Source of the DNA: an uncultured Lachnospiraceae bacterium
GTDB taxonomy: Bacteria > Bacillota > Clostridia > Lachnospirales > Lachnospiraceae
Reading direction: 5' to 3'
Assembly: GCA_947643615.1 (NCBI GenBank)
Contig: CANRWO010000002.1
Coordinates: forward strand, 1 to 64,000
Length of the DNA: 64,000 nucleotides
Shown in pieces: positions 9,279 through 18,644 of the stretch (the first letter of the stretch is position 1; each line of letters starts with the position of its first letter). The translations under genes and the position numbers were made by a program. The notes under the pieces are model-generated. The model had not been told where the DNA came from, did no database searches, and saw nothing but the letters and a program-made list of their open reading frames with translations.

Positions 9279-11432
9279 TCACAGTTCCATAAAGGTAGTG
9301 TCATAAGCCGCGATAGTGACTGTCTTTTCACCCCTGTCAGTAGGGATTGTGGTAGTCTGTTCCGCGTCACTGTTATTAATAACTACCAATTTCCCGCTCT
9401 CGGGATAATACGCACACTCTGTATAGAGATTATCGGTCATATAGGGACCGCTCATTCCCTCGCCCCCTGCATAACGGATCAGCTGGTATAGCATACGTGT
9501 ATTTTCCAGATCCTGCCGGAAAGAAGCAAGGTAGATTCCCTTTCCTTTTCCAAAAGCGTTAACCGTCACAAGGGGACGGTCTTCATCAGCCAGCAGTACC
9601 TTTGCCTTTCCATCCGTAAGATATAAATGATCCTTCGGCTCCACAGTAGCTCCTTCCGGCAGAATCTCCTCCGCATCATCCGCCTCAAAGCTCCACTTGC
9701 CATGGCAGACCCTGGAGCCGGTATCCTTGTCTATCCCCAACACATGGGCCATGCGGAAAGCGTAATCATACCCCTCCACTGCGGAAGGTTCGTTGACACC
9801 GATGAACGCCCCGCCCTGGTGAACCCACTTTGTAAGGGTCGTAACTACCTCATCGTCCTTCCAATGCTCGCCTCCGCTCCATGCGCTTCCTGCATATCCG
9901 GCATTGATCACCACATCCACGTCTTCCAGTGCGCCTTTCTTCACATCCTCAAAAGAAATATATCTCACGTCCACCGGCAGGCCGGAAAGAGCCTCATTGA
10001 TATGGATAAGGTCGTGCATATAAGTCTCATGGAAATGCCCCGACAAAGTCCAGGAACGGAGTGCGCCCCAACTGTGGAGCACAGCAACCTTTGTCCTGAT
10101 CGTATACGGTTTCCCTGCATCATGGAAGCTGCGGATCAGCCGGAACTCATCGGATACCTTCTCTATATAGTCACAGAAATCAGGGAAACTTTCTACCAGA
10201 TGCAGGTACCCGCCCAAGCCGATCCTGTCAATCTTGGCCCGAAGCAATGCCCGCCTTACGCTGTTCCAGTACTTCTTGGCATCCAATGTAGGATCCCCGC
10301 CCTCCGCAAAAGTAGGCGCGCCGCCCAATCCCACAGGGAAGAGATAAGGGTGAAGGCGAAGCTCATGGGTAGGCACATCCACACCGGCGCAAAGCCTTGC
10401 CTCATAACCGGAAAATACGCATTTGATCAGGCCGTCAAAACCGAATTCCTGAAACCTGCCGTTGTAAGGTTCTACCCCTACCCAGCTGTCATCATAGAAC
10501 ACATAGGCCTTCTTGCCGTATTCGTGCACCATATCGATCAGCTTCCTGCCGAAGGAAATAACAAAGTCATTGATAAAAGCCATCCAGTCAGACTTTTTCT
10601 GATTCCCGGGCATATGTGTCACATGGAGCTGCCCCTTGTTGATAAAGTCCTCTGCAGTCATGGAATAACCGTATTTCTGTTCAAACTCATCCAACGCGAT
10701 ATCACTGACAGTATAATCGTAGGAACCCCAGTCGGAGAAAAGCTGGCGGTTTCTCTCATCGCTGCCCCAGATCCACACAAAATTATAGAACATGGAAGTA
10801 AAACGCACCACTGTGGTGTCAGGATGGGTCTCGCACCAATTCTTCATCCAACCCAGCATATACTCCTGCGTCTCGGGATATCTGGGGTCAATCTGCATCA
10901 GATGCTCTTTATCCCAATTATTCGTGGTATGGTTGTACATGGAAATCTCTTCCCAGATGCGGTAAGCCAAAAAGCTCACCGTATATTTATGGAAAGGGGT
11001 GATCCCGCTTATGGTAACGCTGCCGGATTCCTTCCCGTAACTCCACTTGGAAGCATCTATTTTTGTATTGGAAGTACGGTCATATACTTCCCAGTACTTC
11101 ATCGCCCTCTCGCTGTCATTGATTGTGAACTGTTCCTCAAAAAAGCTGTCCATCAATCCAATTGTGACACTCTCATCTTCGGCCACCTGGGCAGGCGTAC
11201 AGAGAAAAGTCTGCTGCAGCTTATCCCTGTTTTCCTTCGCCCACTTATTATGGTCACGGATAATGCATATGGTAGAATAGATGCCGTAACCTGCATGTAC
11301 AATCTCGTCGGAGAGCACCGTGCCGTCACTGTCTCTGATCACATCCGCCCCCCATTTTTCCGCCATTTTTAATGTGAGAGCCTCGTATCCTGACTCCCCG
11401 GGCAGCGTAAATCCTCCTTTTGTCTGGGACAT
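9279..11432 (-). CDS. GH112 phosphorylase, probably D-galactosyl-beta-1,4-L-rhamnose phosphorylase
   Basis: A 717-residue cytoplasmic enzyme of glycoside hydrolase family 112. The N-terminal block GGFTLPGESGYE, followed by EKWGADVIRDSDGT and AYGIYSTICIIR-like sequence, is characteristic. The family cleaves a beta-galactosyl bond with phosphate, giving galactose 1-phosphate. Known activities are on lacto-N-biose/galacto-N-biose and on beta-Gal-1,4-L-rhamnose. The neighbours GH105, CE12 and an LplA/LplB-type importer point to rhamnogalacturonan, so Gal-Rha is the better guess here; this is inference. A start at 11432 (MSQTKGG) is preferred over 11447, because it has GAGGAATGAGG upstream. There is no signal peptide. 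It is the last gene of the locus. Confidence 0.88.
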   Translation of the reverse strand: MSQTKGGFTLPGESGYEALTLKMAEKWGADVIRDSDGTVLSDEIVHAGYGIYSTICIIRDHNKWAKENRDKLQQTFLCTPAQVAEDESVTIGLMDSFFEEQFTINDSERAMKYWEVYDRTSNTKIDASKWSYGKESGSVTISGITPFHKYTVSFLAYRIWEEISMYNHTTNNWDKEHLMQIDPRYPETQEYMLGWMKNWCETHPDTTVVRFTSMFYNFVWIWGSDERNRQLFSDWGSYDYTVSDIALDEFEQKYGYSMTAEDFINKGQLHVTHMPGNQKKSDWMAFINDFVISFGRKLIDMVHEYGKKAYVFYDDSWVGVEPYNGRFQEFGFDGLIKCVFSGYEARLCAGVDVPTHELRLHPYLFPVGLGGAPTFAEGGDPTLDAKKYWNSVRRALLRAKIDRIGLGGYLHLVESFPDFCDYIEKVSDEFRLIRSFHDAGKPYTIRTKVAVLHSWGALRSWTLSGHFHETYMHDLIHINEALSGLPVDVRYISFEDVKKGALEDVDVVINAGYAGSAWSGGEHWKDDEVVTTLTKWVHQGGAFIGVNEPSAVEGYDYAFRMAHVLGIDKDTGSRVCHGKWSFEADDAEEILPEGATVEPKDHLYLTDGKAKVLLADEDRPLVTVNAFGKGKGIYLASFRQDLENTRMLYQLIRYAGGEGMSGPYMTDNLYTECAYYPESGKLVVINNSDAEQTTTIPTDRGEKTVTIAAYDTTFMEL

Positions 11433-11530
11433 TTCCTCATTCCTCATTTCTGCGCCGCTTTTACTTGTTCAAGTATGCGGATGCAGCGCAGACACATACC
11501 CGTGAATAAAAAATTTCTCTCATTCCCTGA

Positions 11531-13327
11531 TTATATATTCATTTTTCGGCAGAGTTCAACCGCCTGGCCGCGGGTGATTACCTTCTTCAGGTCGGCGCTT
11601 CCGTCTGCTGGCAGAAGCCCTATGGCGCATGCCGCCCTGACATAGGATTTGGCATACTCCCTGCAAACGCCGTCATAAACACATTCTTGCTCTTCCGGCA
11701 GCGCTTTTCGGCTCTTATACCCGTTCATTGCAAACACCAGAAATTCCTCCAGCGTCACTTCTTTCTGCGGATAAAAGTGCTGCCCCTCCACCAGATTACC
11801 GTCTATCATGCCGTTCTGGTACGCGCATTCCACGGTTCCCGCGTACCACTCATGCCCTACTACGTCCGTAAACATATCATTGTATACATTGGTGGGGAAA
11901 AATCTCGCTGTCTTTATAAGCATATCCAGCACGGATACCCTGTCCGCGTTTTCCCCAAGGTTATCTACTTCGGAAAGCAGTTTGTCACCTTCCATGGGGT
12001 TTGTCACATTCCCGTAAATTGCAGGTTTGACGGGAAGTACGATTTCTTCCGCCGGTTTCCAGGGGCCGAAACCCGGAGTAACACATCCCGCAAGGAACCG
12101 ATAACCCTGCTCCGTATGCCCGGAACAGACACGGGTAATCTCCCGGGCCACCAATCCTGCCATATAATACGCCCCGTAATCATTGCTGTGAGTGTAATCA
12201 TTGGGGAAATAATAGGGTTTGGAACCTTCCAGTCCATGTTCCATGACAAAATCCATGCTTAGCTTATGCAGGTCCAATACCGGCACGTTCTCCGCCTGGC
12301 CGATTTCCATGCACACTTCCGCATATTCTGCCAGTAGATCATTGTAGCTGCCATCATTCCCTTTCCAGGTATTCCTGGCAATGGGGGTCACAAGTACAGG
12401 ATAAACCCCTATTTCCCTACACTCCGCAATATACCTGATTAAATTAGCACGATAACCGCCCTGGGCTTTCAGGTTCTCCAGCTTCTGGTCATTGTGGGCA
12501 AACTGAAAGAAACAGAAGTCCCCCTGCCTCCAGTACTGCTCCACAATAGCATGATGGCCCTCTTTGCGGAAGCTTTCCGTAGTCAGACCGGAATGGGCAT
12601 GGTTGGAAACTGCAATTTGCTGATTGAGATACCCGGAAATCATCTGCCCCCAGCCGGAGTAGCTGGTTCCCGGGGCATAGGGATAATCCGCGCTCTGATC
12701 CGTCACAGTAGAATCCCCTGCTATGTACGCCACAGGACATACCGTCTCTTCCACACATAAACCGCTGATCCGCGGCCTGTCAGCAATCACGGTAATGTCC
12801 AGCGTCCTGTCAGCAAACGTCTGTGTTTCCCCTCTGGGCACAATATCACACACATTTACCGCCATAGTATGGAGGAAGGTTCCCGGAGGAATGTCTCCGC
12901 GATAACCCAGCCTTCTGCGGCCGGTGTAAATCAGCACATCTTTTAAGGGATCCTTGCTGGAAATGGTGATTGTTACTTTATAATTTCCCTGGCAGGGCAC
13001 ATCTATTTTAAAGGAAAGAGGGATCCGCCTGTGCTCTCCCCTCTCCGGTTCCCCTGCCTTGTCTGACAGCAGGGCAACAGCGCCGTCGGAATCCAGGAAA
13101 ACACCCTCCTCGTCCTCACGGAGTTCCGATATATTCTCATCCTGATACCAATATACCGTATCAAATGCCGCATTCAGCTCCGGGATCCGCAGCTGCTCCT
13201 GTTCCCTTCTGTTCTGCTCCGTTACAAATCCATAACCCTTGCCCGGCAGGTAGAGGTCGCCGGCAGACACACATACACTATCTGAAGACCCCACCTCTGT
13301 ACCAAACAGGAAATCTCTACGAAACAT
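11531..13327 (-). CDS. CE12-type rhamnogalacturonan acetylesterase (SGNH) with C-terminal SLH-like repeats
   Basis: The 598 residues start with a beta-rich region of about 185 residues (carbohydrate-binding or jelly-roll type). The SGNH hydrolase follows: block I is AGDSTVTDQ with the nucleophile Ser near residue 206, block III is FAHNDQK near 285, and block V is DYTHSNDYGAYYMA near 383. These match CE12 rhamnogalacturonan acetylesterases (RhgT/YesT type). The last about 120 residues resemble S-layer homology motifs (FTDVVGHEWYAGTVECAYQN, TLEEFLVFAMNGY). There is no signal peptide, so SLH-like repeats are unexpected. The start lies 2 bp after the GH105 stop, indicating translational coupling. 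Likely role: deacetylating imported rhamnogalacturonan oligosaccharides. Confidence 0.82.
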   Translation of the reverse strand: MFRRDFLFGTEVGSSDSVCVSAGDLYLPGKGYGFVTEQNRREQEQLRIPELNAAFDTVYWYQDENISELREDEEGVFLDSDGAVALLSDKAGEPERGEHRRIPLSFKIDVPCQGNYKVTITISSKDPLKDVLIYTGRRRLGYRGDIPPGTFLHTMAVNVCDIVPRGETQTFADRTLDITVIADRPRISGLCVEETVCPVAYIAGDSTVTDQSADYPYAPGTSYSGWGQMISGYLNQQIAVSNHAHSGLTTESFRKEGHHAIVEQYWRQGDFCFFQFAHNDQKLENLKAQGGYRANLIRYIAECREIGVYPVLVTPIARNTWKGNDGSYNDLLAEYAEVCMEIGQAENVPVLDLHKLSMDFVMEHGLEGSKPYYFPNDYTHSNDYGAYYMAGLVAREITRVCSGHTEQGYRFLAGCVTPGFGPWKPAEEIVLPVKPAIYGNVTNPMEGDKLLSEVDNLGENADRVSVLDMLIKTARFFPTNVYNDMFTDVVGHEWYAGTVECAYQNGMIDGNLVEGQHFYPQKEVTLEEFLVFAMNGYKSRKALPEEQECVYDGVCREYAKSYVRAACAIGLLPADGSADLKKVITRGQAVELCRKMNI

Positions 13328-13329
13328 GA

Positions 13330-14382
13330 TTAAAGCGCACCGTCCTTTTCAATCGTATCAGATACCAGAAGCGTTGCAAAGAAAGCCAGTGCAAGTCCCT
13401 GGCCCCAACCCTGGATATATGCCTTGGGTATCCCTCTGTAACCTTCCTTATCTCTCATAACGGCTGTGCCCCCGGATACATTCATCACCTTGCCGTCTTC
13501 GCTTACATTTGCCAGCAGTCCTTTAATAGATTTATTAAGGTATTTGGAGTGGAGAGGGTTGCCCCTGGTCAGCATGGCTGCCGCAATCCCTGCGGAAGCG
13601 GAAATTTCCTCATAGGATTCGGGATCGTCCAGGACGGTCCTCCACAAGCCGTTCTCCGTCTGCACTGTCTTCAGCGCCGCCAATTGCTCATTCAGTGAAC
13701 CGGCAACATCTATGTACTTGGGATACAAATAACATTCGGGAAGGATACCGCTCACCTGTGCCATGGTGAAAGCTGCCCATGCGTTGGCCCTGCCCCAGTA
13801 AATGCCGGACATATGGTCACCTGCAATATTGTCATAGCCATGGTAATAATAACCGCTGCTGGGATTCTGCAAATACTTAATATGCCAGTAATACTGGTTC
13901 AGCGCGTCATCGATCATGGCCTCATCCTTATTCATAACGCCTACTCTCAGCAGCAGGAACGCCGCCATGAACAACGTGTCACACCATGCCTGCTCCGGGA
14001 AATCATTATTGGCGGATACGGTGTGCTGCAGCACATTGTCTGCAAAGCGCAGGGCATCTTTAGTTATGTACTCAACCTTGCTCATCAGGATATCATAATA
14101 TTTCTGATCCTTTGTAGCGTTATACAGGGAAACCAGGCAATGCCCCATTGCACAGGCATTCACTGTCCACACCTTGGGAAGTCCCAGATCAATGAGTTCG
14201 TCCACCCTGTCTTTTAAAAGCTTCAGGTACTCTTCCTTGCCGGTCTTCTCATAAGCTTCGCTGATCCCATAATAAGCCACGCCACAGGGCCAGTCCCATG
14301 TCAGATCCATATTCATGGTCTTCTTCACAATCTTGTCGATTACCTCTTCTATTTGTTTTTTGTCATACTCCAGTTTCAGCAT
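13330..14382 (-). CDS. GH105 unsaturated rhamnogalacturonyl hydrolase (YteR/YesR-like)
   Basis: A 350-residue cytoplasmic alpha/alpha-barrel enzyme. It removes the unsaturated galacturonyl residue from the non-reducing end of oligosaccharides made by rhamnogalacturonan lyases. Recognizable family motifs are WPCGVAYYGI near residue 33, the WCDTLFMAAFLL segment with the likely catalytic Asp near residue 137, HGYDN, YWGRANAWAA near 200, ETYEE-like DDPESYEEISASAGIA near 257, and YIQGWGQGLAL near the end. There is no signal peptide. The start has a GGAGG site 7 bp upstream. An internal terminator and then a promoter precede it, so this gene and the next two can be expressed apart from the transporter genes. 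Confidence 0.9.
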   Translation of the reverse strand: MLKLEYDKKQIEEVIDKIVKKTMNMDLTWDWPCGVAYYGISEAYEKTGKEEYLKLLKDRVDELIDLGLPKVWTVNACAMGHCLVSLYNATKDQKYYDILMSKVEYITKDALRFADNVLQHTVSANNDFPEQAWCDTLFMAAFLLLRVGVMNKDEAMIDDALNQYYWHIKYLQNPSSGYYYHGYDNIAGDHMSGIYWGRANAWAAFTMAQVSGILPECYLYPKYIDVAGSLNEQLAALKTVQTENGLWRTVLDDPESYEEISASAGIAAAMLTRGNPLHSKYLNKSIKGLLANVSEDGKVMNVSGGTAVMRDKEGYRGIPKAYIQGWGQGLALAFFATLLVSDTIEKDGAL

Positions 14383-14468
14383 ACCTTATCCTCCTTCTTT
14401 TCCCCGCCACCTTGCATTTGCAGACCTCCTCGAAAGTTACGGAACCCTGCATGAATGCCGTTTATTTT

Positions 14469-14497
14469 ATGATACCCCAGTTATTTCCTCATTGCAA
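14469..14497 (-). promoter_or_regulatory. Internal promoter of the GH105-CE12-GH112 unit
   Basis: On the minus strand TTGCAA (14497-14492), a 17-bp spacer and TATCAT (14474-14469) lie just past the terminator of the binding-protein gene and about 85 bp before the GH105 start. Confidence 0.5.
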
Positions 14498-14512
14498 GAA
14501 ATTTTAAAAATA

Positions 14513-14540
14513 CAGCCCTCCAGCCTAAGCCGGAGGGCTG
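14513..14540 (-). terminator. Intrinsic terminator after the binding-protein gene
   Basis: A CAGCCCTCC/GGAGGGCTG stem (14513-14521 and 14532-14540) is followed on the minus strand by TATTTTTAAAA. It could let the binding protein be made in excess over the downstream enzymes. Confidence 0.8.
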
Positions 14541-14566
14541 ATATAAAACATATTGCTTAATTCGTC

Positions 14567-16348
14567 TTACTTGAAGAACTGCGCTGCCTGCTCAACATAG
14601 TTGCCGGCTTCATAAGCAGCCTTTCTCTCATCGATAATTGCCTGATAACCGGACTCAAGGTATTCCTTGCTGGCCTTCTCATAGTTTGCCTCGAAGTCCT
14701 CCACGGAACCCATAACGATCTGGTCACGCAGGGTTGCATACTTGGTAAACAGGGTATCCTTGTACTCATCCTGTGCTGCGATGGATACGGTGAACGCACA
14801 GTCAGGAGATGCCATACCTGCCTCATAACAAGCCAGCTGTCCTTCGTAGTTCGCCTTGATATCCTTAAAGAACTGATCGGAATCAGGATAACCCAGAGGA
14901 GAAATCGCCTGGATGTCCTTGTCCACATCATTGAAGGATGCAGTTGCTGCTACCAGACACCACATATCTACGTTATTATTGTGGGACATCACCTTGTCAG
15001 CAGGCTGCTCTGCAACAGGGATAGCCTTAGGTGTGCCGTTCTCATCATAGTTGAAGTTCACGCCTTCTTCACCCCACTGCAGTGTGAAGAGAACATCCGG
15101 CTGGCTCATCCACTCAAGGTACATAGCAAATGCCTTCATCTCATCTTCTGTAGCGGTAGCGGAGAATCCGATATACTGGCCGAAGATACCGTTGGGACGG
15201 AAACCTACGGTAGTACCGTCAGCATAGGTAACAGGGCCGGGATTTACAACGATACCCAGCTTGCCGTCAGGATTTGCCTCATAGAACTGATCCAGCGCCT
15301 GAACGGTATTAGTACTATAGGTAGCATAAGTGAAGCACTGTCCGCTTACAAAATCACTGATCTGGTAATCAATGGTCTTTGTATTGTACTCTTTGTCACG
15401 GTAACCCAGGTTGTACAGCTGGTTCTCCCACTTTAAGAATGCCTTCTGAGCTTCGGTGGAAAGAGCGGGAACAACATAGTCACCGGTGGTTGCCCAAAGT
15501 TCCTTGTCCTGAGGGTAAACTCTGTATGCATAGTTCTGGTCTGCGCCGTTACCTTCCACTCTGGTACCGCCAAGGAGGTAATCACCCTTGCACAATCCCA
15601 GCTCATCAATCTTTGCATACAGCTTCAGCAACTCTGCGGGATCTGTAGGATAGGTATCATAGCCTGCAGCCTCCACCCAGTCCTTACGATAGAAAGTTAC
15701 AAACTGATAATTGGTCTGGCCATAAGGTCTGGTACCAATCAGCAGAACATTCTCGCCATTGATCTGGGTAAACTCATCCAGGCCGTTTGCCTCCATTGCC
15801 GCCCAGTAGGTAGGGGCAATCTGCTTAAACCATTCAACATCATACTCCTGCAGATAACCTTCACTCTGATACAGGGTCAGGTCGGGATAGTCATATTCAA
15901 AGCAAACGGTAGGAAGCTTCTGAATTGCTGCCCACTGTGCATACTTTGTATTCTCTTCTCCACGGGGAATTACCCAGTCTGCAAAGTTTACGTCAATGTT
16001 ATACTTCTCACCAAATTCCTTCCGGATCCACTCGGTCCAGTAGTTGTTTCCGGCATCGGCAGCACCGTTGGGTGTTGCACGCTGGTAAACAGGAATATTC
16101 AAGGTTACGGTGTTCTCAAAGGGAACAAAGCCGTCAATTCCTGCAACGGTAGCAGCGTCTCCGCCGGTGCTCTCAGATGAAGCTGCTGCACTGGAGCTTG
16201 CTGCTGCGCTGGAGCTTGCTGCAGGCGCGCTGCTGCTGGCAGATGCGCTTGCGCCGGTGTCATCGCCACCACAGGCAGTCAAAGCACCCATTACCATACC
16301 ACTTGCAAGCGCTACGGCAAGTACTTTCTGAAGATTGTTTTTCTTCAT
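14567..16348 (-). CDS. Extracellular solute-binding lipoprotein (LplA/YtcQ type)
   Basis: The 593-residue protein has a lipoprotein signal (MKKNNLQKVL..., lipobox LTAC with Cys26). A Ser/Ala-rich linker follows (about 30-65), then a long type-1 ABC binding-protein fold. Length and sequence are typical of the large binding proteins that pair with LplB/YtcP permeases and capture complex oligosaccharides, such as rhamnogalacturonan fragments. It is third in the transporter operon, after two permease genes, and is followed by an intrinsic terminator. No ATPase gene is present. As is usual for this subfamily, a shared MsmX-type ATPase elsewhere would energize uptake (inference). Confidence 0.9.
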   Translation of the reverse strand: MKKNNLQKVLAVALASGMVMGALTACGGDDTGASASASSSAPAASSSAAASSSAAASSESTGGDAATVAGIDGFVPFENTVTLNIPVYQRATPNGAADAGNNYWTEWIRKEFGEKYNIDVNFADWVIPRGEENTKYAQWAAIQKLPTVCFEYDYPDLTLYQSEGYLQEYDVEWFKQIAPTYWAAMEANGLDEFTQINGENVLLIGTRPYGQTNYQFVTFYRKDWVEAAGYDTYPTDPAELLKLYAKIDELGLCKGDYLLGGTRVEGNGADQNYAYRVYPQDKELWATTGDYVVPALSTEAQKAFLKWENQLYNLGYRDKEYNTKTIDYQISDFVSGQCFTYATYSTNTVQALDQFYEANPDGKLGIVVNPGPVTYADGTTVGFRPNGIFGQYIGFSATATEDEMKAFAMYLEWMSQPDVLFTLQWGEEGVNFNYDENGTPKAIPVAEQPADKVMSHNNNVDMWCLVAATASFNDVDKDIQAISPLGYPDSDQFFKDIKANYEGQLACYEAGMASPDCAFTVSIAAQDEYKDTLFTKYATLRDQIVMGSVEDFEANYEKASKEYLESGYQAIIDERKAAYEAGNYVEQAAQFFK

Positions 16349-16417
16349 AATAAAATCCTCCTTATAAAATAAGAATATGTGTATAGTTTATAGAAACCCG
16401 GACATCCGGGAAAACTA

Positions 16418-17338
16418 TCATCCTTTTACGGCCCCTACCATGGCTCCCTTTACGAAATATTTCTGCAGGAAGGGATAAATAATGATTATGGGAACCGATA
16501 CAAACATAATGCAGGCAGCCTGCAGAACTTCCGGCGTGGTAATATTAGTGGCGCCACCTACGTCTCCCAGGGATGTCTGGATGGATGCCTCCGCACCCTG
16601 GACCAGCAGATACAGCTTGTACTGAATCATTCTCTTGGTGTCAGAGTTTATGTAGTACATATGGTCGGCATATGCATTCCAGCGACCTACCGCATAGAAC
16701 AGGGACAGTGTCGCGATAATCGGCTTACTTAAAGGAAGCACGATTTTCCGTAGTACCTGGAAATTTGTCGCTCCGTCCAGGAACGCCGATTCCTCCAGGG
16801 ATTCCGGAATGGTACTCTGAAAATAGGTCTTCATTACCAACATGTTATAGGGCGAATAGATCAAAGGAAGGATCAGCACCCACATGGAGTCAATCAGGTT
16901 CAACTTGAACATCAGGATAAAGGAAGGGATCATCCCTGCCGTAAAGTACATGGGAACCATGAGCAAAAAGGTGAAAAATCCTTTTCCCTTCAATCTTTTC
17001 TTAGACAGGGGATATGCCGCACAGGTACATGTAATCATACCAAGCACCGTAAAGATCACCGTCACCACCACACTGTAAATCATGGAACGAACCATTGCCC
17101 GATCCGCAAAAACCTTACTATATGCACCAAAGGTAATTTCCTTCGGCCAGAAGAACACTGTCTTCATCATTACTGCCATATCGCTGGAGATGGATTTCAC
17201 CAGCAGATGCCAGAAGGGGATGACACAGGTAGAACACAGGATGACCAACACCAGGATAATGATCACATCACTGATATGAAATTTACTGATCGCACGGCTC
17301 CCGTCAGAGGCAGTCGCTTCCATATTTTTCTTTGCCAT
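16418..17338 (-). CDS. Carbohydrate ABC transporter permease (YtcP/CUT1, MalG-like)
   Basis: An inner-membrane permease with six predicted helices. The EAA loop is ESLEESAFLDGATNFQVL, followed by RKIVLPLSKPIIATL. The C-terminus FVKGAMVGAVKG is typical of the YtcP family. The N-terminus has about 20 hydrophilic residues before the first helix (VIIILVLVILCSTCVIPFWH). ATG at 17338 is preferred, because AGGGGGTGA sits just upstream, over the in-frame GTG at 17347. It lies 12 bp behind the partner permease and 69 bp before the binding-protein gene, so the three form an operon importing oligosaccharides. Confidence 0.9.
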   Translation of the reverse strand: MAKKNMEATASDGSRAISKFHISDVIIILVLVILCSTCVIPFWHLLVKSISSDMAVMMKTVFFWPKEITFGAYSKVFADRAMVRSMIYSVVVTVIFTVLGMITCTCAAYPLSKKRLKGKGFFTFLLMVPMYFTAGMIPSFILMFKLNLIDSMWVLILPLIYSPYNMLVMKTYFQSTIPESLEESAFLDGATNFQVLRKIVLPLSKPIIATLSLFYAVGRWNAYADHMYYINSDTKRMIQYKLYLLVQGAEASIQTSLGDVGGATNITTPEVLQAACIMFVSVPIIIIYPFLQKYFVKGAMVGAVKG

Positions 17339-17350
17339 ATCTCTCACCCC

Positions 17351-18301
17351 CTATAACAAGCCTTCTTCGCCAAGCGCCTTGGCAATCTTATCGGACAACA
17401 GAACCAGAATTACCCCTACCAACGACTGGAACAGGCCCACCGCGGTACCTTCGGAATATTTCCCGGCGCCCATACCTTTTTGGTAGATATAGATTGCCAG
17501 CTGATACTGGAAGTCACGGACCTGCGTATTGTCAAAGGCCGTCAGACGCTCCAGGTTACTGCCCATTACACGGCCCAGGTTCATGATCAGCAGAGTTACG
17601 ATGGTACCCCGGATACCCGGCAGAGTAACATGCCACATTTTCTGCCACTTATTGGCGCCGTCAATAATACATGCCTCATACAGCTCACCGTTGATACTTG
17701 TGATTGCGGCAAGATAAAGGATGGTACCCCAACCCATGCCCTGCCATACGCCTACCAGCAGGTAAGTAACCGCCCAATGCCATTTCTCGTTCATAAACGG
17801 TATGCCTTCCGCGATAACGCCTGCATTCACTAACAGATTGTTCACAAGACCCGTAGCAGGGCGGAACATGGTATATGCAACGGATCCGATGATCGCCCAG
17901 GAAAGGAAGTGGGGCAGGTAAAGGATCGTCTGGGTCACTTTCTTAAACCTCATAAACCGCAGCTCGTTCAGCATTAACGCCAGAATGATCGGCATCGGGA
18001 AACCCACCATCAAATCCAGCAGATTGAAAACAATGGAATTCCGCAGGGCCCTGAGGAAATCAGGATCCTTGAAAATCTTCTGGAATACCTCCATGCCCAC
18101 CCATTCGCTGCCTGCAATTCCTTTAATAGGTTTGTAATCCATAAACGCTATACACAAACCCGGATATGCTGCATAATTGAAAACCAATACCAAAGCAACA
18201 GGAAGCAGCAACAGCAGATATAGCTGCCAGTCTCTCTTAATAGCATTTTTCCAAGTGGTCTTAGTCCTTACCTCCGCCTTGGCTCCAGTACTCTTTGCCA
18301 T
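17351..18301 (-). CDS. Sugar ABC transporter permease (LplB/YteP, MalF-like)
   Basis: A 316-residue membrane protein with about six helices. It has the LplB hallmark VFNYAAYPGLCIAFMDYKP after the first helix and the EAA loop GELYEACIIDGANKWQKMWH followed by VTLPGIRGTIV. It is the first gene of the transporter operon and follows a 579-bp divergent control region. With its partner permease and the large lipoprotein it forms a CUT1-type importer. In Bacillus, relatives (YteP, LplB) serve rhamnogalacturonan or similar oligosaccharides, which fits the enzymes downstream here. Confidence 0.92.
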   Translation of the reverse strand: MAKSTGAKAEVRTKTTWKNAIKRDWQLYLLLLLPVALVLVFNYAAYPGLCIAFMDYKPIKGIAGSEWVGMEVFQKIFKDPDFLRALRNSIVFNLLDLMVGFPMPIILALMLNELRFMRFKKVTQTILYLPHFLSWAIIGSVAYTMFRPATGLVNNLLVNAGVIAEGIPFMNEKWHWAVTYLLVGVWQGMGWGTILYLAAITSINGELYEACIIDGANKWQKMWHVTLPGIRGTIVTLLIMNLGRVMGSNLERLTAFDNTQVRDFQYQLAIYIYQKGMGAGKYSEGTAVGLFQSLVGVILVLLSDKIAKALGEEGLL

Positions 18302-18591
18302 ATGTAACCTCCTTTAACATTCTGTACAAATTTCCCATGGCGCTTCCCGTCAATTTGCACACATTCTAAATCCACGTAAGTTTATTATCATACATTATGC
18401 CGACTATTTCTAAGCAATAAGAGGTCAAAACTGTGCAAAAACGACCATTTATATTGGTGTTCGTTTTTAGGAGATTTGAAAATGTGCACTATTTTTCCAT
18501 AAAATGGGGGTTTTTTGTGAGCACTTTAACATCATTTCCTGCATCAGATGTGAACATTTTGAAAAATTATGAATAGATTATGAACAAAGTT

Positions 18592-18603
18592 GTAAGTACT
18601 TAC
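18592..18603. promoter_or_regulatory. Perfect palindrome, candidate operator
   Basis: GTAAGTACTTAC lies 12 bp upstream of the -35 box of the AraC-type regulator, a position suited to control of either divergent transcript. No protein is assigned. Confidence 0.35.
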
Positions 18604-18615
18604 ATTATGTTATGG

Positions 18616-18644
18616 TTGATTTTATTCGATTTCATTGTTATATA
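18616..18644 (+). promoter_or_regulatory. Promoter of the AraC-type regulator
   Basis: TTGATT at 18616-18621, a 17-bp spacer and TATATA at 18639-18644. Confidence 0.55.

Noticed and set aside
9627-11372. 581-residue open frame on the plus strand
   Set aside because: It lies wholly antisense to the GH112 gene, lacks domain features and a ribosome site, and reflects the codon pattern of the real gene.
9279-11432. Lacto-N-biose phosphorylase as the specific name for the GH112 gene
   Set aside because: All linked enzymes and the importer type point to rhamnogalacturonan; no hexosamine-metabolism gene is nearby.
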